NCBI RefSeq assembly: GCF_013407935.1
Contig: NZ_JACBZU010000009.1
Span: 1-36,891, forward strand
DNA length: 36,891 nucleotides
Direction: 5' to 3'
Source: Allomuricauda sp. ARW1Y1
GTDB lineage: Bacteria; Bacteroidota; Bacteroidia; Flavobacteriales; Flavobacteriaceae
Shown: one piece after another, positions 32,981-36,891 of the stretch
Position numbering within the stretch: position 1 is the stretch's first letter
How the letters are laid out: each line of letters starts with the position of its first letter
Translations under genes and position numbers: made by a program
The notes under the pieces: model-generated
What the model was told of the DNA's origin: nothing
Databases searched by the model: none
Seen by the model: only the letters and a program-made list of their open reading frames with translations

Positions 32981-34399
32981 ATGAAAAAACTGATCATATT
33001 TTCTCTATCCATACTGGCCATTAGCTGTACAGGCGACTTTGGCGATGTAGTGGACTTTAAAGAGGTTGAAAACCCCAACCTATCGGAGTCTTCCGTAGTG
33101 GGGCAGCCCAACTCGGCCTCCATCTGGCTTTCAGGACTTGAAAGACAGTTGGCAATCGCGTTCAACGAAACCTTGGTTCTTTCGGAGCTAGGTTCGGACA
33201 ACTATGTAAACACACAGACGTTCTTCAACCAGTTTATGGACGGTCTGGAAATCCAGATTACGGATCCTGACATGAGGGATACCCAGCGTCAGATTCAGCG
33301 TTTGCGAGAACTGGCTGTATTTGGTCTTGCCCAAGTAGGTCCTGGTGACCCTAACTATGACACCGCTACCGAGGCAGAGTTCAACTTTTTCGAAGGAATG
33401 TCCTATTTGATGTCCGCAATGTATTTTTCCGCATTGCCAGCAGAACCTACAGGTGTTCCAATTACCGCAAATGAGCATTATCAAAATGCAATTGCTTCTT
33501 TTGACGCTGCCATCGCGCTCAACCCTCAACCAGAATATCATCTGGCCAAGGCAAGGGCAAACTACTATTTGGGCAACAAGAACGAAGCAGTAGCTGCTGC
33601 CACCGCCGCACTTGGCTTGAGTGGTGATTTTGACCGATTTGTATTGTTCGATCAGGCGAACGGTCCTGTAAACATTTTCGAAAACGCCCTTTACCAAAGA
33701 GCAACCTTCGATGATTTACAGCCATTGCCCACCTTGGACTTCTTGGATCCAAAGTATTCTTTCTTGAGTACTTCGCAAGATGCTCCCGTGCATTATCTAA
33801 AAGCGGAAGAGGCTTATTTGATTTTGGCTGAAGCTGCATTGGCAGACAATAACATCACTGCGGCCAGAACCAACTTGAACAATCTATTGGATTTGATCGA
33901 CACAAGGGAGGTTAGAAACATCGATGATTCCATCGAGCAACGTTCCCAGGTTGATGAAGGTTCAAGGCCAGATAGCGATGATATTATCGTAAATGGTAGA
34001 GCTGGACTTGTATTGTCCCGTCAGGATGGAAACGTGGATGTTCCTTCAGTTTCTGGAACTTCCTTGACCGCTGCCGACGTTGCTGCCATGCAGGATGACG
34101 ATGCTGGATTGGCACTATTGTACCGCACTAGACAAGAGGTGTTCATTGCCGAAGGTCTACGATTTGTGGACATGGGTGTTAAATTGGTTATCGACGAGAA
34201 CGAGATTCTGTTGAACGAGAACATCAATGAAGGTGACTTGGGTACAACTCCGGTAATCCCTTCTTTTATTGCTGCTGTAGTAGGTGACCTTGATGCCATC
34301 AACTACGAGCCAGGTTCAACTACTGCGAGTACCGTAATCGATTTGAACCAGATTTTGGTGAACAACAAAACATCGGATGCCGTAGTTCCTTTTGAATAG
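32981..34399 (+). CDS. SusD/RagB-family surface lipoprotein
   Basis: The 472-residue product has a lipoprotein signal ending ILAISC with lipidated Cys16. TPR-like helical segments follow (HYQNAIASFDAAIALNPQPE, HLAKARANYYLGNKNEAVAA) and later YLILAEAALADNNITAARTN, a SusD hallmark. It is the substrate-binding lid of the SusC pore on the cell surface. It lies 15 bp after SusC and shares its strong codon bias. The C-terminal part (RTRQEVFIAEGLRFVDMGVK) keeps the family pattern. A strong terminator follows at 34423, so the pair is one transcript. Confidence 0.9.
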   Translation: MKKLIIFSLSILAISCTGDFGDVVDFKEVENPNLSESSVVGQPNSASIWLSGLERQLAIAFNETLVLSELGSDNYVNTQTFFNQFMDGLEIQITDPDMRDTQRQIQRLRELAVFGLAQVGPGDPNYDTATEAEFNFFEGMSYLMSAMYFSALPAEPTGVPITANEHYQNAIASFDAAIALNPQPEYHLAKARANYYLGNKNEAVAAATAALGLSGDFDRFVLFDQANGPVNIFENALYQRATFDDLQPLPTLDFLDPKYSFLSTSQDAPVHYLKAEEAYLILAEAALADNNITAARTNLNNLLDLIDTREVRNIDDSIEQRSQVDEGSRPDSDDIIVNGRAGLVLSRQDGNVDVPSVSGTSLTAADVAAMQDDDAGLALLYRTRQEVFIAEGLRFVDMGVKLVIDENEILLNENINEGDLGTTPVIPSFIAAVVGDLDAINYEPGSTTASTVIDLNQILVNNKTSDAVVPFE

Positions 34400-34422
34400 G
34401 AATAGCGCATTAAAAATAAAGG

Positions 34423-34449
34423 ACCCCCGCCAGCAGCGGGGGTTTTTTT
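34423..34449 (+). terminator. strong intrinsic terminator after the SusCD pair
   Basis: ACCCCCGC (34423-34430) and GCGGGGGT (34436-34443) pair perfectly around CAGCA and are followed by seven T. It lies inside an upstream extension of the porin frame, another reason to start the porin at 34515. Confidence 0.93.
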
Positions 34450-34488
34450 ATGTCTCAACTTTTCACATTTCTTTAGAAACAAAACTTT

Positions 34489-34496
34489 TACCTTTG
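34489..34496 (+). promoter_or_regulatory. predicted -7 promoter element of the porin gene
   Basis: TACCTTTG matches TAnnTTTG exactly and lies 18 bp before the ATG at 34515, between the SusCD terminator and the gene. No clear TTG is present about 20 bases upstream. The leader would be only about 12 nt. Confidence 0.5.
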
Positions 34497-34514
34497 CCCA
34501 ACCAATATCAAGGA

Positions 34515-36563
34515 ATGAGATTTTTAGCATTGACCCTACTTTTATTGATTGGCCAATCGGTCTTGGCACAGCAAGATTCGATTCCTCCGCAAAAAGAGGG
34601 GGACTCTACAAGGCTTCAAATCAAAGATTCCCTCACACTTCCAAAAACTGAAGCTGCTCCAATGGATGCTGATAGGCGCAGGGCAAAGGAAGAACGTAGA
34701 ACCAAAATGGAATCAAAACAGAAGGATTCCGTCACCATAAACGATTACAAGATCATCTCATATCAAAGGGATACGACTTATGTCGATACCACTTTGACTA
34801 TCAGAAAGGATTATATCTACAATTATTTAAGGGAAGATGATTTTGAGTTAATGCCCTTTGCCAATATGGGGCAACCTTATAATGAGTTGGGCAAAAGCTT
34901 TGTATCGACACCTTATTACCCAAGAATTGGCGCAACGGCCAAGCACCCTGGTTATTTTGAAAAAGAGGACATCAACTATTATAATGTCCCGACACCCATG
35001 ACTGAACTCATGTTCAAGACGACCATGGAGCAAGGGCAGTATTTGGATGCGTTGCTCACTTTCAATATTTCCGAACGGTTCAATGCATCAGTGGCCTACA
35101 ATGGTTTTAGGTCCTTGGGAAAATATAGGTACGAAGAAGCAGAGGACGGAAAATTCAGGGTCACCTTCAATTATCTTTCCCAAAATGGACGATATAGTCT
35201 CAGGGGACACATTGCCGCGCAGGATATGCGAACGGAAGAAAGTGGTGGTCTCCGAGATCGGAGCCAATTTGAGGATGATCAACCCGATTTTCAAGATCGG
35301 GCCAAGATTGACCCGCTTTATGAAAATGCGAACAACAAAATATTGGGCAAGCGATATTTCTTGGACCAACGGTTCAAATTGGTCAACGCAAAAAGAGATT
35401 CTGTTGATACCAATCCAACAACCTTGGCCCTTGGTCACGAATTTAGTTACGAGACCAAACTTTATGATTTTGAGCAAACCCAACAAAATGATGCATTGGG
35501 TCAAGACCCATTTTTGGTTCCCATCAGGGACAGGGCAAGGCTGAAGACCATGTTCAATAAAGGTACCGTGGAATTTTCAAATAGGACGTTGGGAAAACTG
35601 TCGGGCAATATTGGATTGTTCAACTATAATTACTTCTTCAACAGTGTCCTGATCACGGAGGAAGAGACCATTCAAAATAAATTGCAGGGAGAAGAGATTT
35701 CTGTAGGAGGAAGTTACAGTAATACCATTGGACCTTTGTATCTGGAGGGGGATGTTAATTATACGGTATCGGGTGAGCTTACGGGAAACAATTTGGATGC
35801 CTTTGCCAGATATCGATTGGGCGAGAATCATTCGGTAACCGGTTCCATACACCTATCGTCGCGTATGCCCGATTTTAATTATTTGTTATATCAGAGTGAC
35901 TACCGCAACTTCAACTGGCAAAACACGGATACTTTTGAGAATGTACGGACAAAGAGCATCAAATTTGGTTTGGAATCCAAAATGCTAGGGTATTTAACAG
36001 CGGAATTCAGTACATTGGAGAATTACACTTACTTCGCATCAACGGCCAATGAAGAGCAAATAGGGTTGGGGCAAGAAACGGCTTTTGTAAGGCCTTTTCA
36101 GGAATCGGGCACCGTGAATCACCTAAAGGTGAAATATCAAAAAGAGGTAAAATGGCGCAAATGGGCCTTGATGAATACGGTCATGTATCAAAGCGTTGCC
36201 CAAGATGCCCAAGTACTCAATCTTCCGGAAGTAGTGACAAGGAACAGTCTGTATTTTTCCAGCGATGTCTTTAAAAAGGCAATGTTTATCCAAACAGGGG
36301 TGACCTTTAAGTATTTTACCGCATATAATATGAATGCCTACAATCCGCTGTTGGGCGAATTCTATATTCAGAACAATGAAGAGTTTGGCGGATATCCATT
36401 GTTAGATCTTTTTATAAATGCCAAAGTGAGACAAACAAGGATTTATTTAAAGGCCGAACACCTGAATTCCATTTTTTCAGAGCCCAATTACTACTCGGCG
36501 CCCAATTATCCCTATCGTGATTTTGTGATCAGATTTGGGTTGGTCTGGAATTTCTTTTCATAA
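34515..36563 (+). CDS. putative porin (large beta-barrel outer-membrane protein)
   Basis: From the ATG at 34515 the product has 682 residues with a signal peptide (MRFLALTLLLLIGQSVLAQQ); the frame is open from 34392, but that part crosses the terminator. A charged, lysine-rich stretch near residues 45-75 (ADRRRAKEERRTKMESKQKD) precedes a long beta-rich region ending RFGLVWNFFS, with a terminal aromatic pattern typical of outer-membrane barrels. The pattern matches the Bacteroidota 'putative porin' family; no TonB plug is present, so it is not a TonB receptor. Substrate is unknown. It is the last protein gene before the rRNA operon. Confidence 0.78.
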   Translation: MRFLALTLLLLIGQSVLAQQDSIPPQKEGDSTRLQIKDSLTLPKTEAAPMDADRRRAKEERRTKMESKQKDSVTINDYKIISYQRDTTYVDTTLTIRKDYIYNYLREDDFELMPFANMGQPYNELGKSFVSTPYYPRIGATAKHPGYFEKEDINYYNVPTPMTELMFKTTMEQGQYLDALLTFNISERFNASVAYNGFRSLGKYRYEEAEDGKFRVTFNYLSQNGRYSLRGHIAAQDMRTEESGGLRDRSQFEDDQPDFQDRAKIDPLYENANNKILGKRYFLDQRFKLVNAKRDSVDTNPTTLALGHEFSYETKLYDFEQTQQNDALGQDPFLVPIRDRARLKTMFNKGTVEFSNRTLGKLSGNIGLFNYNYFFNSVLITEEETIQNKLQGEEISVGGSYSNTIGPLYLEGDVNYTVSGELTGNNLDAFARYRLGENHSVTGSIHLSSRMPDFNYLLYQSDYRNFNWQNTDTFENVRTKSIKFGLESKMLGYLTAEFSTLENYTYFASTANEEQIGLGQETAFVRPFQESGTVNHLKVKYQKEVKWRKWALMNTVMYQSVAQDAQVLNLPEVVTRNSLYFSSDVFKKAMFIQTGVTFKYFTAYNMNAYNPLLGEFYIQNNEEFGGYPLLDLFINAKVRQTRIYLKAEHLNSIFSEPNYYSAPNYPYRDFVIRFGLVWNFFS

Positions 36564-36652
36564 TTTTTTGGGAGATCGTAAAAAGGAATCACTGGAAAAC
36601 AAGCACTTAGAAATTAATCGGATTTTTTTCAAAAAAAATATCGAAAAACATT

Positions 36653-36683
36653 TTGTGGTAAGGAAATAAGGTGCGTATATTTG
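36653..36683 (+). promoter_or_regulatory. promoter of the rRNA operon
   Basis: TTG (36653-36655) and TATATTTG (36676-36683) are exactly 20 bases apart and both match the Bacteroidota consensus. Transcription should start near 36688-36692, about 165 bases before the mature 16S end. A run of A and T lies just upstream (36622-36650), which could act as an UP-like element. Confidence 0.8.
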
Positions 36684-36689
36684 CACCCG

Positions 36690-36855
36690 CTTAGCTGATA
36701 AGGCAAGGCGCTTTTGAAAGACCGAAAGAGGTGTTTTGAAAGAAAAAAGACAAGAAGTTCATATACATATTGTAACGACAGCGTAGAATTAAGAAAGAAC
36801 CATTTTGATGCGGGGACTCGGGATTTCCGGGTGTCGGACAGACATTCAAGGAAAT
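36690..36855 (+). other. 16S rRNA precursor leader
   Basis: This transcribed spacer of about 165 bases has no reading frame of interest. It should hold the RNase III-type processing stem and antitermination signals; the partner strand lies outside the window, so they cannot be confirmed. GTGTTTTGAAAG at 36732-36743 is a weak boxA-like candidate. Confidence 0.55.
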
Positions 36856-36891
36856 ACAATGAAGAGTTTGATCCTGGCTCAGGATGAACGC
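36856..36891 (+). rRNA. rrs: 16S ribosomal RNA, 5' end (cut by window edge)
   Basis: From 36861 the sequence GAAGAGTTTGATCCTGGCTC and the following AGGATGAACGC is the universal 16S 5' start (27F primer site region). By alignment with the E. coli 5' end the mature RNA should begin at about 36856. Only the first 36 bases are present. Confidence 0.97.

Noticed and set aside
30152..34399. Polysaccharide utilisation locus
   Set aside because: SusC and SusD are present, but no glycoside hydrolase, lyase, sulfatase or sensor/regulator gene is in the neighbourhood.
34392..34514. Porin gene starting at 34392
   Set aside because: The extension overlaps the SusD stop region and runs through a strong terminator; a signal peptide begins at 34515.

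Overview
This 36.9-kb window reads as a chromosomal segment of a Flavobacteriaceae bacterium (Bacteroidota), probably a marine genus near Muricauda/Flagellimonas. That rests on a SusC/SusD pair, an HmuY-like lipoprotein, TonB receptors with carboxypeptidase-regulatory-like N-termini, promoters of the TTG-N20-TAnnTTTG type, few purine-rich ribosome binding sites, and a 16S rRNA start of Bacteroidota type. No phage, insertion sequence, CRISPR array or tRNA gene was found. Assignments come from reading the proteins; no database search was run.

Region 1 (1-2.5 kb): the 3' end of an unknown gene carrying a perfect 28-bp palindrome, a G-poor degenerate repeat tract, an AsmA/DUF748-like protein and a cysteine-less ArsC-fold protein. 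Region 2 (2.5-7.6 kb): a divergent iron/heme-type uptake locus. TonB receptor, HmuY-like lipoprotein and DoxX-family membrane protein face left; a DUF6607 protein and a covalent-FMN-type protein face right, sharing an AT-rich promoter region. Region 3 (7.6-9.1 kb): a translationally coupled pair, a SatD-like protein with cyclase-fold motifs and a C-terminal HTH plus a DUF3307 membrane protein, preceded by four 28-bp tandem repeats that overlap its predicted promoter. This is the best candidate for an undescribed regulatory system here.

Region 4 (9.1-18.3 kb): Spy/CpxP-like protein, a 63-aa membrane protein, a metzincin-type zinc protease, a secreted protein of five 34/35-residue repeats, a possible small RNA, a DASS-family anion transporter and a solitary TonB receptor. 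Region 5 (18.5-24.7 kb): lysS, a thioredoxin-like protein, a membrane-spanning LuxR-type regulator, a Pmp3/YqaE peptide, two lipoproteins and lipB.

Region 6 (24.7-29.9 kb): a probable two-gene unit of an OmpA-family protein and a DUF3108-like secreted protein, then rnhB with a large lipoprotein. Region 7 (30-36.9 kb): SusC and SusD with codon use suggesting very high expression, a putative porin, and the promoter, leader and first bases of a ribosomal RNA operon running off the right edge.
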